Origin: Rhinopomastus cyanomelas
Taxonomy: Eukaryota; Chordata; Aves; Bucerotiformes; Rhinopomastidae
Direction: 5' to 3'
NCBI GenBank assembly: GCA_013400115.1
Contig: VXBP01004612.1
Span: 124,001-188,000 of the forward strand
DNA length: 64,000 bases
Shown here: positions 11,201 to 23,700 of the stretch, piece by piece
Numbering within the stretch: the stretch's first letter is position 1
How the letters are laid out: every line of letters starts with the position of its first letter
Position numbers and translations under genes: made by a program
The notes under the pieces: generated by a model
Told to the model about the DNA's origin: nothing
The model's database searches: none
What the model saw: the letters and a program-made list of their open reading frames with translations, nothing else

Positions 11201-13565
11201 CCAAGTTGAGAGATGTGTGTAAACTTCTGCCAGAGACCCTAAAAAGGCTCCATTTGGGAACTCCCCTTACTCTGTTTGGTGTGTGCTCGCAAGGACCAAC
11301 TCAGTGACAGCCCCTGCAGCTGTCTCTGCAAGGATTGAAGCCAGAAGTAATTTGGGGGTTTTTTGTTACAGATTTCTGTGCTGTCACTGTCTATGGGAGT
11401 AATCTTCAATGGAAAATCAATAGTATTAGCTGGATCTTCCCTGGATTTATGGAACAGCTATTGCCTTGTTTCTGGATATCATACAGCTTTGTGACCTGCT
11501 TCATGCTGTAGGAGTCCAGCCATTTCCTGACTGCTGTTCAATCTGTAGTGGTGCCAGGGACTGACCCATTAACTTAATCACACATTAAGCTGAAAACATT
11601 GCAAGCTTAGAATCTGATCAGAAATCAGTGAAGAAAGGCCAGGCAGCACTTACAGCAATAGGTTATTCTGTTACAGACATCTGTTTATCCAAGTCAAAAA
11701 TCTGCAAGAGTGCAATTGAAATAGGAGCCAAGAAAGAAAACCAGAGCGTGACAATGGTGTGCCACAAACCAGAACATAATTAGATGTTGAAAGCAGTCAT
11801 CATTTTGCTGCACAAATGAAAAGATGCTCTAGAGAGGACTGTGCATGACTTGGCAACTTGTTTTCCTAGATTTAGCCTCTGTTCCTTGGGCAAGGGCAGC
11901 AGCAGGACCTTTGCTTGTTAGGTTTAGTTTCTGTTCTGTATATGTGAAAATTAGTCTAGTTTAGAGACTATCGTTGACTGAGGAGGCCACAGAAGAGCAA
12001 TGCTGAGGAAGTGTTAGCGTTGGTTGCAGTTGCTGAACTTTGATCTGATGACTTATTCTTGAAATTGTTAGGTCCTGACTAGCCATTATCCTACAAGGAG
12101 AGTTGAGAGTGTCAAGGAGTGTATCTTTCTGAAGGATGCAACTTACACTATGAATTGCTTAAAAAATTCTAGTCCTTAAAAACAAGAAAAGGTCTCTTAG
12201 TTTTTAAATTTTCCTGTGAAAACCTCGAGTAATTCTCCAGAAAGATTGTATCTTGATAGCCCAGCAAAGTAGAAATATGAAACTTCTGCAAGTATAATGG
12301 ATTGAAGGTCTGTGCTGACAAATAAGGTTCAGCACTAGTGAAAATATTACAAGTGCCTAGGAAGCAAAAGCACCCGTTTAGCATGATGTGGTCTATATGT
12401 AATCTGTATCCTAGTCACTTCTTAGCACTAATAGTACAGACCTGAAACATACGGTCTCTTTCAGAGAATGCCTAGTACAGTGAGATTGTGAAGGTACCTG
12501 CTTCCTCTGAGTACTGCTGCAATGTAAATTTAGAATTCTATTGCGACAACTATGTGAAAGCACCATAGTATTGAGAAGTCAAATATAAAAAAAAAAATCC
12601 AAAACTCATCCTTTTAGTCTTCAATGTACCAGTTTAACCCTGCAAAGCAAGAACTGGATGCATGTTCCTGACCTACTAGGACCTCCAAGGAAAATTGAGA
12701 GACCTTGAGGCAAAGGCCAGTGAACATTTCAAAGCAGCAGATGTGCTCTGTGAGGATGAGGACGCCCAGGACCCCATAGGTGTGCTGTCTGTCTTCTGGT
12801 CTGTCTGTATATTGCAACTGCTGTGTTAGGCTGGTGTTGTGACTTCAGCATCTTGCTATCTCACGCTTCTAAATCAAAATGGCTTGGAACATCAGCTATC
12901 AAATAAGTAAACGTGGTGTTAAAGCATTAAACCATTCTTGGTGAGGGACTGTTGGGCTCTGACACCATGACAGGTCTGGAACTAGTTCAAATGAGGGGAT
13001 TTCATGCATTATTTCTAAATGCATTGTAGGAGCCTGGTAGTGGGTTCTGCCCAGCAATAGTGCATTTCTGAGCTATGCATTCTTTTTCATTGCAATGTGG
13101 AACATTTTGATCTAGAAAATGACATTTTTCAGGACTTAAGTAAGTAGTACCAGGTCATATAAACTCATTAGACAGACTGGATTCAGGCATAAACTCAATA
13201 TTTGTAAATCTATGCCAAGCAACTAAGGCATTTTTTGGAAGTATTTAAGAATGAAGTGAAGCATTATTAGACGGTTCCTGTTCTGTAACAGTCACAATAA
13301 TCATTTTTTTGCATACAAATCGTGTCACAAAATGAAATAGAAATGAATGATACATTTCAAGTTATTGTCGAGATACAATCTAAATGATGTATCTGAGAGC
13401 TCTGAATATTTGTCTCGATAAGAAAGGTATGCAATGACAGTGGAGATTTTATCTTCAAGTGGTTACTCCTTGAAGCATTGCTTGCAGTTTTTTTGTGTGT
13501 ATCTGTCATCTTAGCTAGACTATGCATTTGGAAATTAGTAGATTGGAAATATTTCAATAAGATTT

Positions 13566-13581
13566 TATATATATATATATG
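13566..13581. repeat. (TA)n microsatellite
   Basis: A pure alternating TA run of eight units in AT-rich sequence. Confidence 0.85.
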
Positions 13582-14340
13582 TATCTCACGTAAACAATCT
13601 TTATCTTTGTCTCTTTTTCTGTGTGAGCATACCATTGATCATTTCTGGTGTTTAAACTTATTTTTCATCATTTGCCATAGTACAGCTTAGCAGGTTTACT
13701 TTAACATGTCCTATCTATTTTTCTAAGCGCTATGTAATATAATCCTTTATATCCCTAGGCTACAAGTGAATATTCTTATAAGGTCTAGATTAAATTTGTT
13801 CTTAGCCTGTATCAGTGATTGCTGAACCAAGTGGGACAAACTGAAACATTAATTAACAAAGCAGAGTCAAATCATCACTACATTTTTCAAGAACTTTAAT
13901 ATCTTTATCAGATATGTTTATCCACCAAACCACTGGTAATTTAGGATAAGGTACATACATAAACATTAATGGAATGTGTATAAGCTTAATGGAAGTATAT
14001 AAGTGTAATATGGAAGTATGTAAATGTAATTAATACTACAAAAAGTTTAGAAGCCACAATTTCACAAATGCAACCATGGCTTCACAAACTTTGTTTAGAA
14101 AAGCAGTCACATTACAGTAATAACAACAGTTATTGCTAGTAAGTCACATCATAGTTGATGGTATGTAAGCTGTTGAAAAACTGAGCTGTTTAAAAATCTC
14201 AGTCATAGTATTAATAAAAAAAAACTCCCAGTACATGTCATTAGTAGTTTTGGAAAGTTACTTCGTAAATAATTCCTTTAACCTGACTATTTGGAATAGT
14301 CAGTGGCAGAATCTATCTCTCTCCTTTATATATGCATAGG

Positions 14341-14371
14341 TGTCTGCGCGTGCGTGTGTGTGTGTATTTAT
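14341..14371. repeat. (GT)n / GC-GT microsatellite
   Basis: TGTCTGCGCGTGCGTGTGTG grading into TGTGTATT. This is an alternating purine-pyrimidine run that could adopt Z-DNA. Confidence 0.8.
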
Positions 14372-17300
14372 ATTTCTCTTTATATTTGTATTAAAAATGT
14401 GCACCCATGTAGAGCAAACCAGCAGTTACTTGATCCACAATATTCAAGTGAACAAGCCTATCTGAGAATTAAGAAGTGGCTTTTCAGACAAGAATAGGGT
14501 ATTTTTTTTCTTCTTTTCATGAAAAAGCTCGTAAATCTTAAGTGGAAATCTTCACTGTCTCTTTACATGAGCACTTTTATTTTCTCCAGTTACGAGGCTA
14601 ATAAATCTGTCAGCTTAAGACAGATTGACTGATGGCTGCAGATAAGCAGAAAGTTTCACCAGAACACTTGGACACTTGGCCAGGGATCATTTGCAGAAGA
14701 TCTCTATCATCTCCATGGAAGAATTATGCCACAGAGCATGATGTTTCCAGCGCTGGGTGAAGTGGTTTGATTTCTTTCCATGAGCTCTTCTAAGCCTCCA
14801 TCTTTTTGTTGTACCTCCTGGAGTACTTTATTTAATGGCTTCCTCCAGGCAGCAGTCCAGTGCTGTAGGGTTTTTTTTCCTTTTTTTCCCACAGGCCAAA
14901 GGTTGTAATTGCTAAAAACTTACACATGCTGTATCAACCTTCATATTAATTATTCCTGATCCACTGATATTGGTTAAACATCATTATCCCTGCATAAGTT
15001 AATAGGCTGCCTGTTAGCACCTGCCAATGGGCTGCCGTTGTAATGGGTCCATGTTTGGCTTAAATACATGGTCCCATTATTACTGAGGAAAAAAAAAGTT
15101 ATCATATTCTCTGCTTCTAAGTGGGAAAAATAGAGTTGCTGAAAAGCAGCTGATTTTACCCCGTCCGTACTACCAATTATCTGAAGAAAGGAATGGCAGA
15201 TGCAGTGAGTGTTAGAAAAAAGTGCAATCCAATTCCTCAGCAGTCACTGAAAAGGGTTTTGCATTTCAGCTGAGGGAAAATTGAATAATCTCAAGTTTCT
15301 GTAGCACAGTAGAATAAATTTATTTATCTAATTGTGCCCTCCAAACACAACTCTGTAAAAACAGTGAACTGAGAAATAACTTGAAAAATAACTTGGATTA
15401 AGTCATTTTACAGAGACGTGTCTACTGTTCTCTAGTATTTTCTACAATATAGTACTTCTAAGAAATTTGAGGAGTAGAGTTTTTACCCCCAAAATTACTG
15501 AAATTGTAGGAGGACCCCAAAAGTCAAATAAATCAACATAGTTTGAAAGTGTCTGAATGATATAGCTGTTATTTCTGTTCTTTAAAACTACACATCAGAA
15601 ATTAAGTCAGCATGTGTCAGAATAAATTATTCTAACAGACCCTGACCATGCCTGGGTCAGAGAGAAATTCCTGAAGAAGATACATGTTATGTTTGAACAT
15701 ATCCAGAGGAGTTCATTAAAAGATTAATTAAGTTGATGTTTTAAGGAGCTTTTCTAAGAAAACATTATCAGTGGTAATGTCTGGAAATATAATTTCCTTT
15801 ACCTGCAGCAGATTTAGTGCCAGAGTATCAGCAAGGATCATTGAGCAGAAGTTAGTGACCTGTGATCAGCACCTGAACTGAATGAGAGTTTAGACTTAAC
15901 ACACTCCTTCCCCCAGCTTTGTTTAACAAGTGAGCAAAAAGAGCAGTTCCTAATTTAGACTTGCTCTAGCACCCTCACAAAATCAGGAGACGGTTGCATT
16001 GAGTTGGTTGGAACACAGATACGTTTGAGATTCTGGAAGGCATCTTCCACATCTGCCCATTTTAGTACTCTTCTGCAAGGCTGCCACCTACTGCAAGCTG
16101 ATCAGAGAGTAGTGGGGAAGTTCAGTGCAGGAGTGGAGCCCCAATGGAGTCAGCTGCAGTGTGTTCAAAGAGGAACAGATGATGGTAAAGTTTTAGGCTC
16201 AGGATAAAATCATCCTACATACTCCACAGCATTCTCTGTCTTCTTTCCTACCCACATTCCCTTGCAATGCTTTGCCTTCTCCCTCTAAAAGCAGCTGCAG
16301 GGAATGCATGAAGGGTCAATTTTTAATCTTCTGCTAAGAGTAGGAGCACAGGAAACTGAATTTTAGGTCTTCCTGCTTGAGGCAGTGGAAGACAAGCATC
16401 TCCTGCACACCCTTAGTGGGGCTGATTAGTAATCTGAGCTAAGTATGAGGATGTCTACCTTTTCAACAGTGATACGTGATCTGTCTTCCTGTGGCAGTGC
16501 TCTGCCACAACCGTGCCATACCATACATATTGTCGTGCTTCACAGTGGTTGAGTAGATCAAAAGCCCTTTGGTACTGTAGGAGAAACAGTAGCCATGGCT
16601 CTGCCTAAGAAAGCGTACGTAAAGTGTGTCTCGCTGTACTGTGACAGTGTATCACCAGCCTCAATCCTTGCTTCACATTTGATCACTTTTCTTGACAGGC
16701 TTGGCAGAAGTGATGAAAAATGAGAGAGTGTATGTGGGAGAGGAGAGAAATCTGTATATAATAAGAATTTTAAAAGGGAAACTTTGTGCCTGTTCTATAT
16801 TATGAACACTGTAAAGTAAGCAGACTTGGTAAACATTAAGAAAGTAACAAAGCAGAAGGTAAAATGTGTTTAAAGTTGACAAAGGTACTGTGCAGTCAAC
16901 ACAAACACTTTGTTACTGACAAACGTGGTGGAGTTGGAAAGGTCAACAGGTTTTGAAAGGGAACTGCAGAATTTTGCTGTTAGGGCATTGAACTATTGTG
17001 GAAATGAGGAAAAGCAGGGCAAACCAGATGCAGTGTTTGCTGTACGTGTACTTTGGTTGAGAGGAAAGTGCAGAACAGTATCCATTACTAATACACCATG
17101 TCTACAGTGCTTAATACATGATATTACAACTTCACAAGAGCATAATACCATTACTGTGTGCCATAACTGAGCTGTCCCCATGGTCTGATTCAGAGTTCTC
17201 TGAGTATCAATAAAAAGACCTTTGGCTTATGCTCCTCCTGCCCCAATAGCTTATCTAATTAGCCCTTGGTTGCCAAAACGTCTTAGAGGTGGCTACAGCA

Positions 17301-17469
17301 GCCAGTGATAAGCAAAGTGCTGCATGCTATGGAAATGCCAGTCTGGGTTACTCAGACCCTGGTGCAACCCTGTGTTACTGGTCAGAGCAAAAAGCAGTTA
17401 GCTCTTAGCTACTACCAAAGTAAGTGTGAGCCAATTGTCACACTCTTTGAGCATGTTCAAATGAATTCT

Positions 17470-18190
17470 TCCTCATACCAGTATCAGTATAGGCTGGGGA
17501 CTGACCTGTTGGAGAGCCGTGCAGGAGAAAGGGACCTGGGGGTCCTGGTGGCCAGCAGGATGACCATGAGCAAGCAATGTGCTTTTGTGGCCAAGAGGGC
17601 CAACAGCATCCTGGGGTGGATCAGAAGGGGGTGCACAGAGGTCCTTCTCCCCCTCTACTCTGCACTAGTGAGACCACATCTGTAGTATTGTGTCCAGTTC
17701 TGGGCCCCTCAGTTCAAGAAGGACACAGAGCTGCTGGAGGGAGTCCAGCATAGAGCAACACAGATGATGAAGGAAGTGGAGCACCTCCCTTATGAGGAGA
17801 GGCTGAGGGAGCTGGGTCTCTTAAGCTTCAAGGAGACTGAGGGGTAACCTCATTAATGTCTACAAATATGTGAAGAGTGGGTGTCAGGAGGATGGAGCCA
17901 CGCTCTTCTCAGTGTTACCTAGTGATAGGACAAGGGGCAATGGGTGTAAGCTGGAGCATAGGAGGTTCCACATAAATATCAGAAGGAACTTCTTCACAAT
18001 GAGAGTGACAGAGCACTGGAACAGGCTGCCCAGGGGGGTTGTGGAGCCGCCTTCTCTGGAGATGTTTAAAGCCCACCTGGCTGTGTTCCTGTGCAACTTG
18101 GTCTAGGTGATCCTGCTGTGTCAGGGGGATTGGACTAGATGATCTTTCGAGGTCCCTTCCAATCCCTAATGATTCTATGTTTCTATGATA
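17470..18190 (+). mobile_element. CR1 LINE, 5'-truncated copy with intact 3' tail
   Basis: The plus strand encodes the C-terminal part of CR1 ORF2 after the reverse transcriptase palm: ERDLGVLV (about 17,530), CAFVAKRANSILGWIRR, then EVLLPLYSALVRPHL. A TAG stop at 17,683 replaces the usual GAG codon, and a further indel follows near 17,840. The 3' untranslated region ends in GGTCCCTTCCAATCCCTAATG and an ATTCTATG-type tail. It is a typical dead-on-arrival 5' truncated insertion, and the low divergence of its 3' end suggests a fairly recent subfamily. Confidence 0.92.
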
Positions 18191-21100
18191 CTGACATGTC
18201 TTTGTAAGGACATACATGACTCTGAGATGAAGCCAGTGTTTGAGCCCCTGCTTGTCTAATACCCAACATAGAAAACACCAGGGCTCATTCTCAAGTACTG
18301 GGCAATGGTAGAGTGTGATAGTGAAGTTCAAGCTTCTACATGTCTTCTTGCTATTGGTATGTTTGGAGTATGGATAGCCTGCAGCTAAAGTGGGACATGT
18401 GTGTTCAAACCAAATTCCTTACCCTATAATACCTTGCAGCACCATCATGAGACCAATATTAGAGAGGCAAGTCCGCTTGAGGATGACCAAAGTACTGAAA
18501 CATGGAAATACAACATTTCTCCCTAGTCTGATCCAAGTTCTTTCAGAGTAATTGAAACTAATTCAGAAATTAGGGGAAAAATAACCCCATTACATAGATA
18601 CGTGCTAAATGTTCAAGATGAAGCATTGGAAGGACTCTCTTTTCAGAAATTACTACTGCTGCATCTGCACTGGTTAATGAAACCCTGCTAGAGTACAGGC
18701 TTGAGCACTGGCCTCAGATGATCTGTACTGTTTGTTACATAATCCTTGCACATTCTGAGCTTCTGCCACACAGCTTCCTACTAAGTAATGCCTGGATGCT
18801 GAGGAACAGACGTGCAAGGGGATAGTCCTCCTAAGGCAGTGCAGACAAAGCCACTCTGGGGAGAGGAGAAAGTCATCTGCAGACAAAGCGTGCTCTGTCA
18901 TGTGGTCACTGAATTGTCCCCGACCCTGTTTTAAAACATGCAGTCTGCAAGTTTACCAGACTTATCAAAGAAAAATCTGCAACAGCACTTTAGCGGGTGA
19001 TAATCTTCAAAAACTGAACTTTATGCTGCAACTGTCAGTGTAACAGAGACTGTATAATGATTAATTGTATAGTTAGAGAAAACACATTGTACTTTCTTGC
19101 TTGACTGCCTTAGATTTATTCTACTGCTATGCTATGCACATACGTCTTAGGGAAATGAGAATTGTGTAAAACTAGTGGCAAATGAGAGCTCAGCAATGCT
19201 GTCTGAAAGTCCTCACCACTGCACAGACATGCACCTTCCTAATGCCTGCAGAAAAGGCAATCACAGTTACAGTCATATGGAATCAAAAGCAAGATGCAGC
19301 ACTTTTAAATGCTCTTACAGGATATTCTTGGGCAGGAAATGCAGAAATGCATTAGGTCTGGCTGTACGTTTAAATAGGAGAGGGTGCTCAAAAGGGGCTG
19401 TGAGTAAGAAAGTCTTGCAAGCATGTAGAAATAGGTGTATTGTTTAGTTGGCATCTTCTGAGACATGAGATTCAGTCTTGCACTAAGTGAGACATTTGGT
19501 GTAGGATCTCCGATTGCATTCTGCATCGCTACATGAGACTGTGCAGCTGCATATAACTGGAGTTTTAAAAGAAAAAATACTCTTTTTCTTTAAGGATCTT
19601 TCAAATACCCCATTTGCCATCACTAGAAGAATAAAGGAGTGACTACATTTCTTCCTTTAAATGCCGTAACAATTGTTTTAGCAGTTTCATTACACTGTTT
19701 TCTCTTTTCACCATTTAGTATGGAGACAACATATTCTTTATATTCATTAAAAAATTGTAATGTCTGTAAACACTAGCAGGGATCTAATTTCTTAAGCTGA
19801 GTTCAGCATGCTGTGAGTTTTAATAAAGCAGTTATAACTGGCTACTCAGTTCTCTCAAGTGTATCATTTTTTTCTTTTAAAATGTTAATGGTGGCATTTT
19901 TATTGTGAAGGTTCTCCTTCTTTAAAGTGCTAATATTATTCTGTATAAATCTGTGTAAAGTATTTGGTGCTATTTTTCATATAACAGCGGTTATGGAGAC
20001 CAAAAGGTGCATAGCCTGCAGAAGAGGCAGTCTTATCTTGGAGACTCAGAACTTGGTGTTTAATGTAAGGATGCAGCAATATGGGGTGTCAATTTAAGGA
20101 CATCCACCCATTGAAGATGACTTGCTGATGTTCTTTAGGTAACTAACATACCTAACTCTTGGCTAAGAAAGAATAACTTCCACATAGAGATATGGGTATC
20201 TAAGGTCAGGAGTCACTGCATTAGCGAGTAGGAAACACAGAAGTCCCTTAAGTCACAACATCCTTAGCATTTAACCACCCAGTGCCGGGCTGCGGGGATT
20301 TAGGGTTTAATTCAACTAACCATTTTAAGTGTCTATGTCCTTTCTACAGCAAACAAAAATGTGTACAACAGCCTTTTATTTCAAAGGGCTGTTAAAGGAG
20401 GGTTTTCTGCATTCTCTCTCATTGAAAACCTGGGGGAACACCATCAATTTTATAGCATGGAAGACCAGAGCCCAGTGCCTTGCTCTGGCTGACAGTGTGT
20501 AAATCGTCTTTTCCCCAAAGAGAATGTTCTTCTTGGCCCAGCAGGTATGTCATTGTTCTGTGCAATGTTAAACAGCCAGAAAGACAGGCAGATGGGAGCT
20601 AAGAAAGTCCCAGAGCAGTTTGTAGCAAGGTTGTGCAGCAGTACTGTGTGAGAAAGAAAGCACATGGAGGACCTTGACCCCAAGAGCAGTGTTCCTGTTA
20701 CTGCAACAGGTCTGCATTTCTCCATGTTTGTCCAGAGTTCTGTTTTTGAGAAGCTATGTATGTGGAGAATGCTAGGCTGCTTTTTAGTTACTTATATATC
20801 CAGCTGTTTCCTCCTCTACATCAGTCTGACAACACCCTGCTGTAACACCATCTGCTCTGATCCCAATGCTGAAGCTCTTTCCACACACTCTGGCTACCAG
20901 AAGCCATACCAGTCCTTACCACTCCACTATGCAGCCTCTGAACCCCGTTTTCCAAATGCTTGCTATCACTTCACTATTTGCAAGACCCAAGGGTGCTTTG
21001 TTATTCTTCACTGCAAACCTTCTTTAGCTGCTCTTCCATTTTACTGAGCCAAAATTCCAGTTTCTCCATCCACTTTCCCCCAATGTGTTTCCTCTTCATA

Positions 21101-21604
21101 TCATCCTGCTGCCCCGCAGCCTTATGCAAAAGTGCTGGTGTCAGGATGCATCCAGCTGCTACACAGGATTTTGCTAATATTTACGGGAATCAGCAGCTCC
21201 TGTACCTAGAAAGGAAATTACAGATCCGAGAATGACTTGCTGAAAGATAAGAAATCATTATGCATCTATCGATGGCAGAGGCCCTGAATTACCAGTGTAG
21301 ATGTACACTTGGTGTAATTCTCATCCTATTTACCAGCAGAGCCCTGAGAAATGAGGTTTTGACTCAGGCAGCTAAAATGGCAATCGGTACCAACTTGTTA
21401 CCCAGTACTTAAAATTCTAAATTTCATGAGAAGTAACAAGAGAAAAACAAACCCAGAAATGCTTGTGAAAGTTCTTTTCTGATTAAATCCATTAGAGAAC
21501 AATTATTTCTAATGTTATATTCTGGCAGACAACTGGAGGAAGACTAATTGAATTTATTGAGGATTAAAATAGAGTTGGATGCTGAGAAACAAGGACAAAA
21601 GTTA
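18191..21604. other. Intergenic sequence
   Basis: No gene or repeat family was recognised. The longest frame (20,664-21,047, plus, 127 codons) has no motif and is not considered coding. Confidence 0.45.
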
Positions 21605-22072
21605 CAATTACTTCCCTCCTACCTCCCTGCTTCCCAGGATTGACTATGCTTCTTCATCCCTAACTCCTCCACCTCCCTCCCCCCAGCCCTGAGTGGCACA
21701 GGGGTATTGGGAATGAGAACTGTGATCAGTCCATAACAGCTCCTCTCTGCTACTCCTTCCTCTTCACATGTTCCTCTGTTCCAGCATAGAATCCTTCCCA
21801 TGGGCTGTAGTCCTTCAGGATACACCTGTTCCAGTGTGGCCTTTCCATGTTCTTTCAGGAACTATGTAGCTGCTGCAGCTTGGGGTCCTCTAGGGGCTAC
21901 AGGGTGGACATCTGCTCCAGCCTGGCCCACTCCACTGGCTGCAGGAAAACACCTTCTTCAGGGGCTGCAGAGGAGTCTATTCAGATGCCTGGAGCACCTC
22001 CTCCCACTCCTGTTCTCAGCTCAGGGCTTTCAGGGCTGTGTCTCACATTTTTCCTCACCCCTCATATTTGAA
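21605..22072 (-). repeat. Avian ERV-like dispersed repeat, fragment
   Basis: The region carries repeated modules of the type GGGCTGTAGTCCTTCAGGAT, GGCTACAGGGTGGACATCTG and CTGGAGCACCTCCTCCCACT. I recognise this as a dispersed repeat common in bird genomes and associate it, from memory, with the internal part of ERVL-type elements. On the minus strand, 21,619-21,825 reads as a Gly/Glu-rich frame of about 68 codons; the rest is broken. No LTR ends are visible and a CR1 tail joins it at about 22,073. The repeat identity is recalled rather than computed. Confidence 0.45.
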
Positions 22073-22384
22073 GGGTGGGTGTCAGGAGGATGGAGCCAGG
22101 CTCTTCTCAATGTCATCTGGTGATAGGACGAGGAGCAATGGGTGTAAGCTGGAACATAGGAGGTTCCACATAAATATGAGAAGGAACTTCTTCACAGTGA
22201 GGGTGACAGAGCGCTGGAACAGGCTGCCCAGGGGAGTTGTGGAGTCTCCTGTACTGGAGATGTTTAAAGCCCGCCTGGATCTGTTCCTGTGCTACTTGGT
22301 CTAGGTGATCCTGCTGTGTCAGGGATCTTTCAAGGTCCCTTTCAGTTCCTAATGATTTTATGATTTTATGATTGTATGATTTTG
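22073..22384 (+). mobile_element. CR1 LINE 3' end
   Basis: It starts GGTGGGTGTCAGGAGGATGG and runs in frame through the last ORF2 residues (FHINMRRNFFTVRVTERWNR, then LPRGVVESP) to a stop near 22,304. The 3' untranslated region ends in GGTCCCTTTCAGTTCCTAATG and four ATTTTATG-like units. It is 5' truncated, and it abuts the ERV-like repeat with no spacer, so that repeat was probably its target. Confidence 0.9.
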
Positions 22385-23392
22385 CCCTTTCTTGCACTGG
22401 CTTTCCCTGAACCACCAACTGGAACCTGGGCATTTGCACCCCATCCACAACTTCAGCTTCTTCCCAATCATCTGGTCTTGCTGCATTTTAAAGTTGCACA
22501 TTCTAGCCTAAGTATCTTACAATCAATAAGTAAAACTCAAAATTACCTGCAGCTGATAAGAAAAATGCAACTTAAGTTACCTTAATGTCATATTTAAATT
22601 GCTTACACTGCTCCTATATAAGAGCCTAATAAAGTTCAAATCAGCTCAGAAAGGTCAAACATCAAAAGGTTTTGCAGGAGCTGGTACCAGAGGAATGTTC
22701 ACATTTGTGTCACATCTGAGAAGAGTTACTATGCAGCAAAAAAGATGGATTGTCCTGCCCATGTGCAGGGTTTAGGCATCCCATAAGATCCCATAAGTAT
22801 TGTGTCAAACTGAGATCACGACTTTTTGTCTGAACCTGAAAAGTTAAGCATAGGTTAAAAACAGTCTCATCATACTGCCATTATGAGGGGAAGTTGCTAA
22901 ACTAGGATGATGGTCACAGCCAGCGTTCTGCTAAAACCTTGAAAGACCAAAATACCCTGCAAGCAGTTAAAAACCTATCGATTTCTACTTGAAACGTTTT
23001 CATGTTGTTTTTCAAGCGCTTGAACGAAAGGCCATGCTACTCTCCCAAAGTGCCATGATAAGATAAATAATAAATAGCCTTCAGCGTTTGAGCCCAACAA
23101 CTAGAAATGTTCAAGGGCAGAGGGAGGGAAGGCTAAAAAAAGGAGCTGGTGATCCAGGATGATACTGCACAGGCAAACAGAAAAATGAGTGTTTATTTAG
23201 GCTGTATGTGACTGGTTCTCTGTCACCCAGGCCTTCCGTGAGCAGATCTTTCAGGAATATATCTTTTGGCATTTGCCTTATCATAACATTAGCCAGAGTC
23301 ATTAGTAAGGACTTGCATTTGGCTGTGAAACCATTTGCCTCAGTAAAAGGGAGCTTCCACTTTGGATGCAGTCTTCATGGTGATCGATGACT
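22385..23392. other. Intergenic sequence between CR1 copies
   Basis: AT-rich, with no recognisable gene or repeat. Confidence 0.4.
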
Positions 23393-23700
23393 CATAGAAT
23401 TTTGGAGGTTGGAATGGACCTCTAGAGATCATGTAGTCCAAGCCCACTGCCAAAGCAGGATCACCTAAGGCAGGTCCCACAGGAACACATCCAGATGAGT
23501 TTTAAAAGTCTCTCAAGAAGGAGACTCCACAACCTCTCTATACAGCCTGTTCCAGTGCTCTTTCACTCTCACAGTAAAGAAGTTTCTTCTCATGCTGAGG
23601 TGGAACCGTCTACGTTCAAGTTTATACCTATTATTCTTTGTGCTATTACCATTCCCCATACAAAAGAGATTGGCCTCTTCCAGTTGTCTCATTCTCCATG
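23393..23700 (-). mobile_element. CR1 LINE 3' end, minus strand
   Basis: Reverse-complement CR1 landmarks appear in order: TCATAGAATTTTGGAGGTTGG, GGACCTCTAGAGATCATGTAG, AGGAGACTCCACAACCTCTC, CAGCCTGTTCCAGTGCTCT and GTAAAGAAGTTTCTTCTCAT. The 3' end differs from the AATGATT-tail subfamily of the other copies, so it belongs to a different CR1 subfamily. Confidence 0.88.

Larger units (their letters stand above)
8211..17469. other. Long intergenic stretch without recognisable genes
   Basis: No gene is recognisable in these 9 kb. Open frames are below 100 codons and lack domains. Visible structure is limited to a TATCACAG tandem (about 11,064-11,085), a short direct repeat with CAATTCTTAGGGTG-like units (10,408-10,443), a TA run (13,566-13,581) and a GT run (14,341-14,371). 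An AATAAA at 17,209 followed by GACCTTTGG is LTR-like, but no LTR ends were found around it. Confidence 0.45.

Noticed and set aside
17179..17300. LTR-like AATAAA followed by GACCTTTGGCTTATGCTC
   Set aside because: No TG/CA ends, TATA box at suitable spacing or target duplication could be found around it.
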